Virus record (IMG/VR): IMGVR_UViG_3300025141_016326
Span: 1-38,800 of that record
Strand: one strand, 5' to 3'
DNA from: a virus
Length of the DNA: 38,800 nt
Below the pieces are notes generated by a model. That model saw only the letters and a list, made by a program, of their open reading frames with translations. It was not told the origin of the DNA and did not search any database. Each line of letters begins with the position of its first letter. Position 1 is the first letter of the stretch. This document shows positions 8,786 through 17,331 of the stretch, piece by piece. A program made the translations under genes and the position numbers.

Positions 8786-10414
8786 ATGAAAATATTAGGT
8801 GCGTGGTCTGGACATGACTGTTCTTATTCTGTTATTGATGAGGGGAAACCCGTTGTTCATGATGAATATGAGAGATTTATAAGAGAAAAAGAGCCTGCAG
8901 GAGATTCATTGGGATTTTTTCTTGAAAATTATCCTGATATGCTAGAAGAAATATCACATGTTGCAACTTGCTTTCCTAGCTCTAAGCTGTCTCATTATGA
9001 TGAATCATATAAGAAGGTGATGTCTTCTGTAGAGTCAAGAGGTGGAAATATATTTACAATAGGCCACCATAAGTCACATGCTGCAAACGCTTTCTTCTCA
9101 AGTAATCTAGAAGATGCTACAATTTTAACTTTCGACGGAGGCGGTGTTGAAGAAGACAATGTTGTTACAGCATGCACAATATGGCTTGGAAAGGGAAATA
9201 AGATAGCTCATGTTCATACATTTCCAATGTCTTTTGTTAATATTGGAGGTGTCTGGACCCGGGCTACTAGATATATTTTTCAGCTTCAGTCGGGATGGCC
9301 AAGAGGCCATCAGGCCGGAAGTGTCATGGCAATGGCATCCATAGGAGATCCAGCAAGGTTTCATAATGATTTTTTAAAAATGTTAACTTCAGACATTGCA
9401 ATTGCATCTCATAAGCCAGCTGGTCAGCCTAGAGGGGCTCTAATTCCTGGAAAAGATCCAGTACATCCCTATCTTAACAAGTGGAAGCTCATAGCTGACA
9501 AGGGAGAAAGCGAAAGGTTTGATCTTGCAGCAGGTCTTCAGTCAGCCACAGAGACAGTTATGCGAAGCATCATTGGACAGCTAATTGGTCAAATTCCAAC
9601 TAAGAATCTGTGCTTTTCCGGAGGTGTTTCTCTCAACTGTGTTGCAATTGGGAAGATAAGGTCTTGGTTTCCTAGTATAGAAAATGTCTATGTTACACCA
9701 ACACCTCACGATGGCGGACTTCCCATAGGTGCTTCTCAATATGTCTGGCACCAGATATTAGATAAGCCTAGAATTAACTGGAAAGATAACTTTACACCCT
9801 ATCTAGGTAGAAGCTACAACATTGAAGAAATAGAGGCATCGTTAAAAAATAGATCTGATAAAGTTGAATATAAAAATTCAAATATCTCTAGCCTAATCGG
9901 GCTACTAGATGATCAAAAGATAGTTTCTGTTTTTGGAGGAGGCTCTGAGTCCGGACGTCGAGCACTTGGTAATAGGAGTATTTTAGCTGACCCTAGAAGC
10001 CCGAATATGAAAAAAATGATAAATGAAAAAGTTAAGCACAGACAGTGGTATAGACCCTTTGCTCCTTCTATTCTTAGAGAAGAGGTCGCTAACTGGTTTG
10101 AAATTGATCAAAGTAGTCCGTATATGAGTTTTGCAATTCCCTTAAAGGAAGATTCATTAGAAAAGGTGCCGGCTGTAGCACATCTAGATGGAACAGCTAG
10201 ATTGCAAACTGTCTCTAAGAACGATAATAAGTGGTACTACAACCTTCTTTCTAGATGGAATAAGAAAACAGGGGTGCCAATTTTACTAAATACTAGCTTT
10301 AATGACAGAGAGCCTATTTGTGAAAATCCTGACCATGCTATTGATTGTTTTTTAAGAACTAACATAGACTATCTTTACTTTTCTGATTTTGACCTCTTGG
10401 TATCAAAGAAATGA
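8786..10414 (+). CDS. Carbamoyltransferase (NodU/CmcH family)
   Basis: This 542-residue enzyme transfers a carbamoyl group from carbamoyl phosphate, through a carbamoyl-adenylate, onto a hydroxyl of a small molecule or sugar. The N-terminal ASKHA-fold kinase-like domain starts with WSGHDCSY (H10, D11), carries GHHKSHAANAF (93-103) with the metal-binding histidines, and has TFDGGG (115-120). The C-terminal domain contains ESGRRALGNRSI (388-399) and QWYRPFAPSI, both diagnostic of the family. Length is in the usual range. An in-frame TTG at 8765 exists, but the ATG at 8786 has an AGAGG ribosome site about seven bases upstream and begins directly at the conserved domain. The acceptor here is probably a sugar made by this island. 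Confidence 0.9.
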   Translation: MKILGAWSGHDCSYSVIDEGKPVVHDEYERFIREKEPAGDSLGFFLENYPDMLEEISHVATCFPSSKLSHYDESYKKVMSSVESRGGNIFTIGHHKSHAANAFFSSNLEDATILTFDGGGVEEDNVVTACTIWLGKGNKIAHVHTFPMSFVNIGGVWTRATRYIFQLQSGWPRGHQAGSVMAMASIGDPARFHNDFLKMLTSDIAIASHKPAGQPRGALIPGKDPVHPYLNKWKLIADKGESERFDLAAGLQSATETVMRSIIGQLIGQIPTKNLCFSGGVSLNCVAIGKIRSWFPSIENVYVTPTPHDGGLPIGASQYVWHQILDKPRINWKDNFTPYLGRSYNIEEIEASLKNRSDKVEYKNSNISSLIGLLDDQKIVSVFGGGSESGRRALGNRSILADPRSPNMKKMINEKVKHRQWYRPFAPSILREEVANWFEIDQSSPYMSFAIPLKEDSLEKVPAVAHLDGTARLQTVSKNDNKWYYNLLSRWNKKTGVPILLNTSFNDREPICENPDHAIDCFLRTNIDYLYFSDFDLLVSKK

Positions 10415-10740
10415 AGATTAAAAAGCCCTGGGGATATGAAATTATCTGGGCTAAGACAGACAGCTATGTAGGAAAGATCTTGCACATAAGAGCAGGCCAT
10501 AGACTTTCTAAGCAATATCACCAGACTAAAGAAGAGTCAGTATATGTTATTGAGGGTGTTTTGCACAACTATGATAAAGATGACAATCTTATAAAAATTG
10601 ATATGGGAAAGTCTTTTCACGTTAATCCAAATCAGATTCATAGGTTTGGTGCAGGTGAGTCATCAGTTACAATTGTAGAAGTAAGCACATCTCATTTAGA
10701 CGATGTTGTTAGAATTGAAGATGACTATGGCAGGAATTAA
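10411..10740 (+). CDS. Cupin, mannose-6-phosphate isomerase type II-like
   Basis: A 109-residue single-domain cupin. It starts with KPWGYE and contains KILHIRAGHRLSKQYHQTKE, then VNPNQIHRF and finally VVRIEDDYGR. This order matches the type II phosphomannose isomerase domain, which elsewhere is often fused to GDP-mannose pyrophosphorylase. Metal ligands would come from the QYHQTKE segment and the late QIHRF histidine. It may isomerise a sugar phosphate, or be a small sugar-binding or isomerising cupin acting on another intermediate. It overlaps the carbamoyltransferase stop in an ATGA, and a TTG-initiated glycosyltransferase follows two bases after its stop. No GDP-mannose pyrophosphorylase is in the window. 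Confidence 0.75.
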   Translation: MKIKKPWGYEIIWAKTDSYVGKILHIRAGHRLSKQYHQTKEESVYVIEGVLHNYDKDDNLIKIDMGKSFHVNPNQIHRFGAGESSVTIVEVSTSHLDDVVRIEDDYGRN

Positions 10741-10742
10741 TA

Positions 10743-11654
10743 TTGAAAATATACATTAACAGAAAGCCAAAATCTGGACCTTGGGGCGGAGGAAATAAAA
10801 CTGTTTGTATACTTTCTAAAATGCTTAAGAGCAGATCACATGAAGTGGTTTATAATCTAGAAGATGATGTTGATATTATATTTTGCATGGATCCGAGACC
10901 TGATGAATCAGGCGTATGGTATGGAGACTTTTTAGAGCATAAGAATAAATTTGGATCAAAAATTATCCAAAGAGTTGGAGATATTGGAACACATAGTAAG
11001 CCTGATCTTACTCAGCTAGTAGCTCAAACATTTCAGTTTTCTGATTTTTTTATCTTTCCAAGTGATTGGGCAAGAAGGGCCATAGGGTTCTCCGGTTCAA
11101 ATTATGCCATAGTTAAAAATCAATCTAGGAAGATATTTCATAAATTTAAGAAAGATCTAAAGCTAGCCGGTGATGAAAAAATGAAAATAGTAACACACCA
11201 CTGGTCAACTAACCCTAAAAAAGGCTTTGATTTTTATGAATATTTATCTAAAAAATCAATTGAAAAAAATATTCATGTTACCTTTATAGGAAGAGTCCCG
11301 GAAAGATTTAATACTTCTTTAATTAATTACATAGAGCCTCAAGGTGATGAATCTCTATCTAGACTTCTTCCTCAAAATCATGTCTATTTAACAGCATCTA
11401 TTGAAGAGGCAGGAGCAAATCATGTGGTTGAGGCTCTTGCATCTGGCTTACCAGTAATATATCATGATCAAGGTGGAAGCATTCCAGAATATGTTTCTGA
11501 ATACGGATTGTCATTTAGTAATTTTGAAACTCTGCTAGGCGCTGTTGAAAATATGAGAAATAGATTCAATATATTCAAATCAAGAGCTATGGGATATAAT
11601 ATGTGTCAAGAAGATGCTATAGATTCATATGGAATGATAATAGAAAATGTATAG
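10743..11654 (+). CDS. GT4-like glycosyltransferase (TTG start)
   Basis: The 303-residue protein has a GT-B architecture. The N-terminal SGPWGGGNK segment is a glycine-rich loop at the place where GT4 enzymes bind the acceptor or the donor phosphate. The C-terminal half has KIVTHHWSTNPKKGFD (linker and start of domain 2), FIGRVP, and ASIEEAGANHVVEALASGLP (about 218-237), an E-x7-E-type donor-binding motif, followed by HDQGGSIPE. There is no ATG near the conserved beginning; the frame starts at a TTG at 10743 with a purine-rich stretch (AGGAATTAA) ahead, so TTG is the likely start. It overlaps the next gene by eight bases. Specificity is unknown. Confidence 0.7.
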   Translation: MKIYINRKPKSGPWGGGNKTVCILSKMLKSRSHEVVYNLEDDVDIIFCMDPRPDESGVWYGDFLEHKNKFGSKIIQRVGDIGTHSKPDLTQLVAQTFQFSDFFIFPSDWARRAIGFSGSNYAIVKNQSRKIFHKFKKDLKLAGDEKMKIVTHHWSTNPKKGFDFYEYLSKKSIEKNIHVTFIGRVPERFNTSLINYIEPQGDESLSRLLPQNHVYLTASIEEAGANHVVEALASGLPVIYHDQGGSIPEYVSEYGLSFSNFETLLGAVENMRNRFNIFKSRAMGYNMCQEDAIDSYGMIIENV

Positions 11655-12372
11655 GATTAACATAAGCATAGATGATGTCTCTCCGCATCCCAGATCGTCT
11701 CTGGGGATCATTGAGCAGTGTAATAGGATAATTACCTTATTCCCACTAGCCAAGTTCACCCTGTTTGTTCCTGCCTCATATTGGAGAACTATGAAACCTG
11801 AAGTGTCTACTAAGTTCCCGCTTCAGCTTCATATGTTTTCTGAATTTTGTCAAGCTCTAAGATCACTTCCAAAAGAAAATTTTGAAGTGGGATATCATGG
11901 ATTTTATCATGGAATTCCCGGAAAGACAGACAATGATGAGATGAGAAATCTAACTTATGATCAATGCTGTAAGATGCTAGATGCTATTTTTGATGTTATT
12001 AAGAAGGCTGACTTAGAAGATACTTTTTCTCCAATTCTTCGACCACCAGCATGGAGAATGTCCCACGAATCATTCGATGCCTGTCGTGACAAAGGGATAG
12101 AGGTTCTTGCACTTTCACCTGACACCTATGGTGATGGATCGCTAGACTATGGTAAAAAGGCAGAAGAGTTTAAAAACGTTGTCTACTACAACGTCTGTCC
12201 CCCCCAGAAAGAACTTAAGCTATTTTCAAAAACCGAGATTGTCTATCACGCTTGCGACTGGGATAAGAATTATCTTAGCAAGGAAATGACAGATAGTCTT
12301 ATCGGCTTTTTACAGAAAAATAAAGAAGATATTAAATTTTGTTTCATGAGAGAGATGATTGATGAAAGATAG
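11647..12372 (+). CDS. Polysaccharide deacetylase-like protein (NodB/CE4 fold)
   Basis: This 241-residue protein resembles the NodB-type carbohydrate esterase fold. An early strand ends in SIDDVSP with D9-D10, the place of the catalytic and metal-binding aspartates. EVGYHGFYHG (80-89) supplies H84 and H88, matching the metal-binding H-x3-H motif. LRPPAWR (131-137) matches the conserved RxPxW/Y segment. A late strand contains VYHACDW, with a histidine at the position of the usual catalytic His. Members remove N- or O-acetyl groups from sugars. There is no signal peptide, so the substrate would be an intracellular glycan or precursor. It overlaps both neighbours by about ten bases. Confidence 0.65.
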   Translation: MYRINISIDDVSPHPRSSLGIIEQCNRIITLFPLAKFTLFVPASYWRTMKPEVSTKFPLQLHMFSEFCQALRSLPKENFEVGYHGFYHGIPGKTDNDEMRNLTYDQCCKMLDAIFDVIKKADLEDTFSPILRPPAWRMSHESFDACRDKGIEVLALSPDTYGDGSLDYGKKAEEFKNVVYYNVCPPQKELKLFSKTEIVYHACDWDKNYLSKEMTDSLIGFLQKNKEDIKFCFMREMIDER

Positions 12373-13546
12373 AAAAGAAGAAATACTAGACTTAATTAAG
12401 ATGATTCATTTTGATAATCAAGAGTCAGGAGATTTACAAAAAGACTGGAATAAGTGGAAAGAATCCAATTCTTCTATTGAGTTTCCAACCATACTGGATC
12501 ACAATATCTTTATGAATAGATTGTCACAATACTTTACAAAAGAAGTAATTAGTGAATTTAATCTACTTGCAGATGAAGATTCTGATTTTTTCAAGGAATT
12601 TATAAATCTATTTGATTTAATAAAAGAAAAATCTAATATCTCTGACAGAGATGACTTTAATAAGATATTTAATGACTTAAATATAGGTAAAACACTGTCA
12701 GAGATTGAAGATGCCGGAATTTCAAAATGTGAAGGTCTTTTTACTGACGATGAGCTTTCTACTCTTTGTAATTTTCAAGATCAGGTTTTTGAAGGACTAA
12801 AGGGTGAAATTGAACATTCTGGATATATCTCAATGAATCAAATTTCTGAAAATAAATTTCAAATCAGACATGACAAGACACTAAAAAATCATGGATTATC
12901 CCGTCTTCAGTCAAAGTCTATGGGATTTTTTCATCCAGGCTCTGATGTTTTAATTAAAAATGATTATCTTAGAGCAGTTTTTAAATCATATTATAGAAAT
13001 TTAGATACAGAGTTTCATAGAGCGACGCTAGAGTGGCTTAATCCTTCTCCGTATAATCACAATGGATGGCATTATGACTTACTACGGAATCAATTAAAAG
13101 TTCAAATATTGCTTGATGATGTAACAATAGATAACGGTCCAATGTTCTATGCGATAGGTTCTCATAGAATTTCAAACTCTCTTGAGAGAGATATTAAACA
13201 TAGCATGTTTAAGAATGGAATAAGCAAGAAGTTTTGTTTATTTGGAAAAATGTGGAAAAATCATGAAGCAACTGTAAATGAATGTCATTCAGGATACCTT
13301 TCAGATGATATAGTTGATAACGTTCCTGAGACTATGACATCTGATCCAATTCAAATTTCTGATTTTACATATGATAAATTTATATGCACAGGAAAAAAGG
13401 GAGATTGTGTATTTTTTGAATCTTCAGGGCTTCATTCAGGAAATATAGCAAGATCTGGAATGAGGAAAGATATAGTTTTAACATGTCCTGACAGGCTTCC
13501 TTTTAAAAATAAGTTTTTAGAATTTATCAATAAAAAAGATTGTTAA
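12362..13546 (+). CDS. Phytanoyl-CoA dioxygenase-like Fe(II)/2-oxoglutarate oxygenase
   Basis: A 394-residue protein whose C-terminal two thirds look like the PhyH family. The iron ligands are H237 and D239 in GWHYD and H358 in SSGLHSGN, and R368 in RSGMRKDI is placed to bind 2-oxoglutarate. The segment LDDVTIDNGPMFYAIGSH after the HxD is typical of PhyH enzymes. The first 110 residues form a separate, probably helical, region. An in-frame TTG lies three bases upstream, but ATG at 12362 follows a GAGAGA-type ribosome site. It probably hydroxylates or oxidises a sugar or lipid-linked intermediate. It overlaps the deacetylase-like gene by 11 bases. The substrate is not predictable. Confidence 0.75.
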   Translation: MKDRKEEILDLIKMIHFDNQESGDLQKDWNKWKESNSSIEFPTILDHNIFMNRLSQYFTKEVISEFNLLADEDSDFFKEFINLFDLIKEKSNISDRDDFNKIFNDLNIGKTLSEIEDAGISKCEGLFTDDELSTLCNFQDQVFEGLKGEIEHSGYISMNQISENKFQIRHDKTLKNHGLSRLQSKSMGFFHPGSDVLIKNDYLRAVFKSYYRNLDTEFHRATLEWLNPSPYNHNGWHYDLLRNQLKVQILLDDVTIDNGPMFYAIGSHRISNSLERDIKHSMFKNGISKKFCLFGKMWKNHEATVNECHSGYLSDDIVDNVPETMTSDPIQISDFTYDKFICTGKKGDCVFFESSGLHSGNIARSGMRKDIVLTCPDRLPFKNKFLEFINKKDC

Positions 13547-13547
13547 A

Positions 13548-14186
13548 ATGGGAAAATCAGATCCCTATGTGTATAGAGCATATCTAGATACGCTTGATGA
13601 TCAAAAAGAATATGAATCTATAGGATTCTATGGATTTTCTAAAAGTAACCAGTTCACAGACTGGTTTGTTTCAGATGATAAGAATTTTTATGATTTATCT
13701 CTTGGAAACTGGAATATAAACGAATATCCATATGATAATAGTAAGAAATTCGATCTTATAGTCTGTACTAGGTGCGCATATTTTTCTAAGAATCCTGAAA
13801 AAATGATGTCAAACTTTCACAATCTTTTAAAAGATAACGGTGAGATACTAATTGACTGGGGTCTTGGTGATCATTGGAGATATGATAACTATAAGATCGG
13901 CTGGAAGAAGAATGGTGAGCATGAATCTTTTTATAGCAGTGATAACTATCTTTGGTCATGCTTATGGAATGACGAGTTTTCTCTTCATCCAGAGTTTAAA
14001 GTATTTGAGAAATGGGTTGAAAAACTTGGATATCCAGATGTTAAGATGGCAATAGGGCAAGAGGTTCCTGTTTTGATGGATCTCAATGTGATTTCATCTT
14101 TGTTTGACAGTCCAGGGATAAACATGTTGGCTTTATGGGAGTCAAGTCCACAGCTCTACATAATATTATTTGGAAAGAAGAAATGA
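13548..14186 (+). CDS. Methyltransferase-like protein
   Basis: The 212-residue protein appears to be a short class I methyltransferase relative. KKFDLIVCTRCAYFSKNP is the strand-4 region, after which methyltransferases usually place an acceptor-contacting loop, and MMSNFHNLLKDNGEILIDW matches the helix-turn-strand with an LKDNGE variant of the common LKPGG. The N-terminal SAM loop is poorly preserved: YDLSLGNWNINEY is not a clear GxGxG. It could therefore bind SAM weakly or have lost activity. It starts one base after the dioxygenase stop and ends in an ATGA overlap with the next gene. Function is only inferred from fold resemblance and neighbours. Confidence 0.5.
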   Translation: MGKSDPYVYRAYLDTLDDQKEYESIGFYGFSKSNQFTDWFVSDDKNFYDLSLGNWNINEYPYDNSKKFDLIVCTRCAYFSKNPEKMMSNFHNLLKDNGEILIDWGLGDHWRYDNYKIGWKKNGEHESFYSSDNYLWSCLWNDEFSLHPEFKVFEKWVEKLGYPDVKMAIGQEVPVLMDLNVISSLFDSPGINMLALWESSPQLYIILFGKKK

Positions 14187-15235
14187 ACATAGCTTTTCTT
14201 TGTGAGGGAATGACAGATCTAAGGTATTTTTTACCCTTATATTCTGGACTAAGCAGACATAAGAGCGGAATAAATTTCTATCTTTATTATACTTCAAGTG
14301 GAAAATATAACTCTGTAGACTTAAATTTTAAAAGATTTCTATCGATATTTGAATCAGCTAATTTTTCAGATATTAAGATTTCTCATGCAGAAAATATAGA
14401 TTCATCAACGTTTTTTGATATCTTGTTTACCATTGAAAATATTTCTGATTTTAATATAAAGCCCGGTAAGCAAAATAAAAAATCTATTAAAAGTTCATTC
14501 AACTATGAAAAGAGATTTTGTATTCAGCATGGATTAGATTATTTTAATTTTGCATCAGAGTCTAGTGACTATATTGTTACTGATAAGTGCTATCAAGATG
14601 ATCTCAAGAATAGATTTAATTCTAGTTCTATAGTGTCTAAAGTCCCAATTTCATTTTGGAATATAGATGATCAAATCAATCTAATTCCTAAAAGATTTAA
14701 AGACTATATGGATAAAAAGTCAGCTTTTCTATTTTATCCTGAAAATGGGTATCACAAAGAGGTTCTGGGTATTGTTAATTTTTTAATTAACAAAGATTAT
14801 AACATTGTAATAAAGCAAAGAAGAAAAAATCAAGGGATTCCAAGACCTTATTATGATCATTCTAATATTTCTGTTTGCTTTGATGATATGTGGTATCCTA
14901 GTGAAGCTGTGGTCTTTCCATCACTTTCTACAATTTCTATGGGATTTGGAACTTCAGCCTATTTTGATCTTATTCCTGTTGGAATACCCTATATCGACTT
15001 TGCCCTTCCTGAATATTCAAAGAATATTCAAAAATACAATGGTGATGAATCAATTCCAATAAATAGAAGAGGATATGTTAAGCCTAGTTCTAAGATATTT
15101 TCTTACATAGAAGAATATACAGAAGATTGTTTTTCTGAAATTGAGAGAATTGAGAAAGATTCTCCTGATAGGAGTTTTAAAGATTTTAATCAATATGTTG
15201 ATAAATTCTTAAAAAATTTATTAAAATCTTATTGA
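14183..15235 (+). CDS. Putative GT-B-type glycosyl/glycerophosphotransferase
   Basis: The 350-residue protein begins MNIAFLCEGMTDLRYF, a typical first strand of a GT-B Rossmann domain. The middle has AFLFYPENGYHKEVL (around 180-195) followed by DYNIVIKQRRK, and then a segment with the serine/threonine-rich SLSTISMGFGTSAYFDL and a VGIPYIDF strand. This order resembles CDP-glycerol glycerophosphotransferases and UDP-GlcNAc 2-epimerase-like GT-B enzymes, where the S-T-x-x-x-x motif binds donor phosphates. An ATG at 14135 is in frame, but ATG 14183 overlaps the upstream TGA and follows GGAAAGAAGAA, a good ribosome site, so it is preferred. The exact family is uncertain. Confidence 0.5.
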   Translation: MNIAFLCEGMTDLRYFLPLYSGLSRHKSGINFYLYYTSSGKYNSVDLNFKRFLSIFESANFSDIKISHAENIDSSTFFDILFTIENISDFNIKPGKQNKKSIKSSFNYEKRFCIQHGLDYFNFASESSDYIVTDKCYQDDLKNRFNSSSIVSKVPISFWNIDDQINLIPKRFKDYMDKKSAFLFYPENGYHKEVLGIVNFLINKDYNIVIKQRRKNQGIPRPYYDHSNISVCFDDMWYPSEAVVFPSLSTISMGFGTSAYFDLIPVGIPYIDFALPEYSKNIQKYNGDESIPINRRGYVKPSSKIFSYIEEYTEDCFSEIERIEKDSPDRSFKDFNQYVDKFLKNLLKSY

Positions 15236-15254
15236 ATATTATCTGAGGGAATTA

Positions 15255-16271
15255 ATGTCAAAAAAATCAATTCTTATAACTGGCGGTACTGGGACTTTTG
15301 GAAAGGCCTTTGTAAACTTCTGTCTTGAATCAAATGTTTATGAAAAAATTGTTATCTTTAGTAGAGATGAATACAAGCAGCATAATCTAAAGGGATATCT
15401 TCACAATAAAATAGGTGTCAAACAGACTAATAAGAGATTTAGATTTTTTCTTGGAGATATTAGAGATAGAGAAAGACTTGCGGTTGCCTTTAAAGGTGTC
15501 GACTATGTTATTCATGCTGCTGCTTTAAAGCATGTTCCTTTCTGTGAATATAACCCAGGTGAAGCCATAAAGACCAATGTTAATGGAACAAAAAATGTCT
15601 GCGATATTGCAATTCAGGAAGAGGTTGAAAAGGTTGTAGTTCTTTCAACAGATAAGGCAGTTGAGCCTATTAACTTTTATGGTTCGACAAAAATGCTTGC
15701 AGAAAAGTATTCTATTTTTAGTAATTCTTATAGCAAGAATGATGAAGATTCAAATAAAAAGACTAAAATTTCTTGTGTAAGATATGGAAATGTTATAGGC
15801 TCTAGAGGTAGCATAGTGGAAATATTTAATAGCATGGTTTCAAAGTCTCACTTTAAGATAACAGATGACAAGATGACAAGATTCTGGATGGACATCAGGG
15901 ACTGTGTTGAAATGGTTCAATGGTCAATTGATAACATGGTCGGCGGAGAAATTGTTGTCCCTAAGATTAAAGCATCTAGAGTAGTAGACATAGCAAAGTG
16001 TGTTGACCCACGAAAGCCTATTGAGATTATTGGAATTAGGCCTGGAGAGAAGATACACGAACAGCTTTTAAACAGAAGAGAAAGCGAGAGAGCATTTGGT
16101 GTAGGCAAGTATTTTATAATCACACCTGAAAGCTCTGAGTGGATGAATATAAACGATTACTATTCTACACACTTTAAACCAATAGACAGAGAGAGGTATT
16201 TTTCAGATGATGAAGATATTCAAATGGAAATTACAGAAATTAAAGAGATTATTGAAGCCCATTCATCCTGA
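15255..16271 (+). CDS. pseB: UDP-GlcNAc 4,6-dehydratase (inverting), PseB/FlaA1-like
   Basis: A 338-residue SDR enzyme of the PseB/CapD type, which converts UDP-GlcNAc to a 4-keto-6-deoxy sugar, the first step to pseudaminic acid and to several amino-dideoxy sugars. GGTGTFGKAF (10-19) is the NADP loop. FSRDEYKQ and LGDIRDRERL are family signatures, and AAALKHVPFCEYNP (88-101) is diagnostic. The catalytic residues are D133-K134 and Y142/K146, matching the D-K...Y-x3-K arrangement described for PseB. DKMTRFWM lies in the substrate-binding region. A GAGGGAATTA ribosome site precedes the ATG after a 19-base gap. The 3' end overlaps the radical SAM gene by about 65 bases. The family call is very firm; the precise pathway is inferred. 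Confidence 0.88.
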   Translation: MSKKSILITGGTGTFGKAFVNFCLESNVYEKIVIFSRDEYKQHNLKGYLHNKIGVKQTNKRFRFFLGDIRDRERLAVAFKGVDYVIHAAALKHVPFCEYNPGEAIKTNVNGTKNVCDIAIQEEVEKVVVLSTDKAVEPINFYGSTKMLAEKYSIFSNSYSKNDEDSNKKTKISCVRYGNVIGSRGSIVEIFNSMVSKSHFKITDDKMTRFWMDIRDCVEMVQWSIDNMVGGEIVVPKIKASRVVDIAKCVDPRKPIEIIGIRPGEKIHEQLLNRRESERAFGVGKYFIITPESSEWMNINDYYSTHFKPIDRERYFSDDEDIQMEITEIKEIIEAHSS

Positions 16272-17325
16272 AAAAGAAAGTCACGAAGAGCGATCTTCTG
16301 ATGTTTTTCACTGTTTTGAAGATATAAAGAATGATAATTGGAGAAAATGGGAATCTCAGCACTCTGAAGAGTATAAAAAATATAGAAAAGAGTGGGTTAA
16401 ATATCCAAGAGAGCTTAAGGTAGCTGACAGTCCGCTTCACTTAGATATTGAGGTTTCAAGTCATTGTAATCTAAAGTGTCCATTTTGCTCAAGAACACAG
16501 AGAATAGAAAAAGGGACATGGAGAAAGCCTGGAAATATTGATTTCGAACTTTATAAGAAGATCATAGATGATATGTCAAAAAATGGTGTCTATGCTTTAA
16601 ACTTAAATGTTATAGGGGAGCCACTTCTCCATAAGAAGCTCGGAGAGATGGTCGCTTATGCCAAGTCAAAGGGAATTATTGATATATTCTTTCACACAAA
16701 CGGTGTCCTATTAAATGAGAAAAGATCAAGAGACCTAATCTCTTCAGGTCTTGATAAGCTTATTATATCATTTGACTCTCCTTATAAGGAAAAATATGAA
16801 AAAGTTAGAACGGGCGCTAAGTATGAACAGGTCCTTGAAAACGTAAAGAGGTTTAAAGATATCCGAGAGGAGATGGGTTCTATTACGCCTGTCACAAGAA
16901 TAAACTTTATAAAGCTTCCGGGTGTAACAGAGAAAGAGATAAGGGATATGGTAGATCTTTTTTCTCCCATAGTTGACTCAATAGGTCTTCTTGATTACAT
17001 TGAGTCTGACAATAGCATCAGACAGACTGGAAGATTTAAAAAAGGGTATAAGTCTAATTTTGTCTGCTCTCAGCTCCTTACTAGGCTGACAGTTTATGAT
17101 GATGGAAGAGTTTTTCCGTGCTGCAGTGATTATGATGATGAGCTACCTCTAGGTGATATAAACAATCAGACATTACAAGAAATATGGAATTCTGATGAGC
17201 TTAATCATATTAGAAAAAAGCATTTTGAAGGTAAGTTTTATGAGCTTTCAGCTTGCGCTAAGTGTGATTATGCACTACAGGCAGATGGTGAGTTTAAAGA
17301 TAGAAAGACTGCTGATGAGTATTGA
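16207..17325 (+). CDS. Radical SAM/SPASM domain protein
   Basis: This 372-residue protein has the radical SAM cluster motif C87-x3-C91-x2-C94 in SSHCNLKCPFCSRTQ. It also has NVIGEPLLH (134-142), HTNGVLL (163-169) and SFDSPYKE, the expected strands of the partial TIM barrel. A SPASM-type C-terminal auxiliary cluster domain is shown by C287, C305, C306, C350 and C353, with the hallmark GRVFPCC and LGDINNQTLQEIWNS. Relatives act in peptide modification and in sugar or antibiotic biosynthesis by radical oxidation or dehydrogenation. The gene begins inside the last 65 bases of pseB (ATG-ATG at 16207/16210). A TTG at 16252 is an alternative start, and the first 70 residues are basic and variable. 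The substrate is unknown. Confidence 0.85.
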   Translation: MMKIFKWKLQKLKRLLKPIHPEKESHEERSSDVFHCFEDIKNDNWRKWESQHSEEYKKYRKEWVKYPRELKVADSPLHLDIEVSSHCNLKCPFCSRTQRIEKGTWRKPGNIDFELYKKIIDDMSKNGVYALNLNVIGEPLLHKKLGEMVAYAKSKGIIDIFFHTNGVLLNEKRSRDLISSGLDKLIISFDSPYKEKYEKVRTGAKYEQVLENVKRFKDIREEMGSITPVTRINFIKLPGVTEKEIRDMVDLFSPIVDSIGLLDYIESDNSIRQTGRFKKGYKSNFVCSQLLTRLTVYDDGRVFPCCSDYDDELPLGDINNQTLQEIWNSDELNHIRKKHFEGKFYELSACAKCDYALQADGEFKDRKTADEY

Positions 17326-17331
17326 TTTAAA

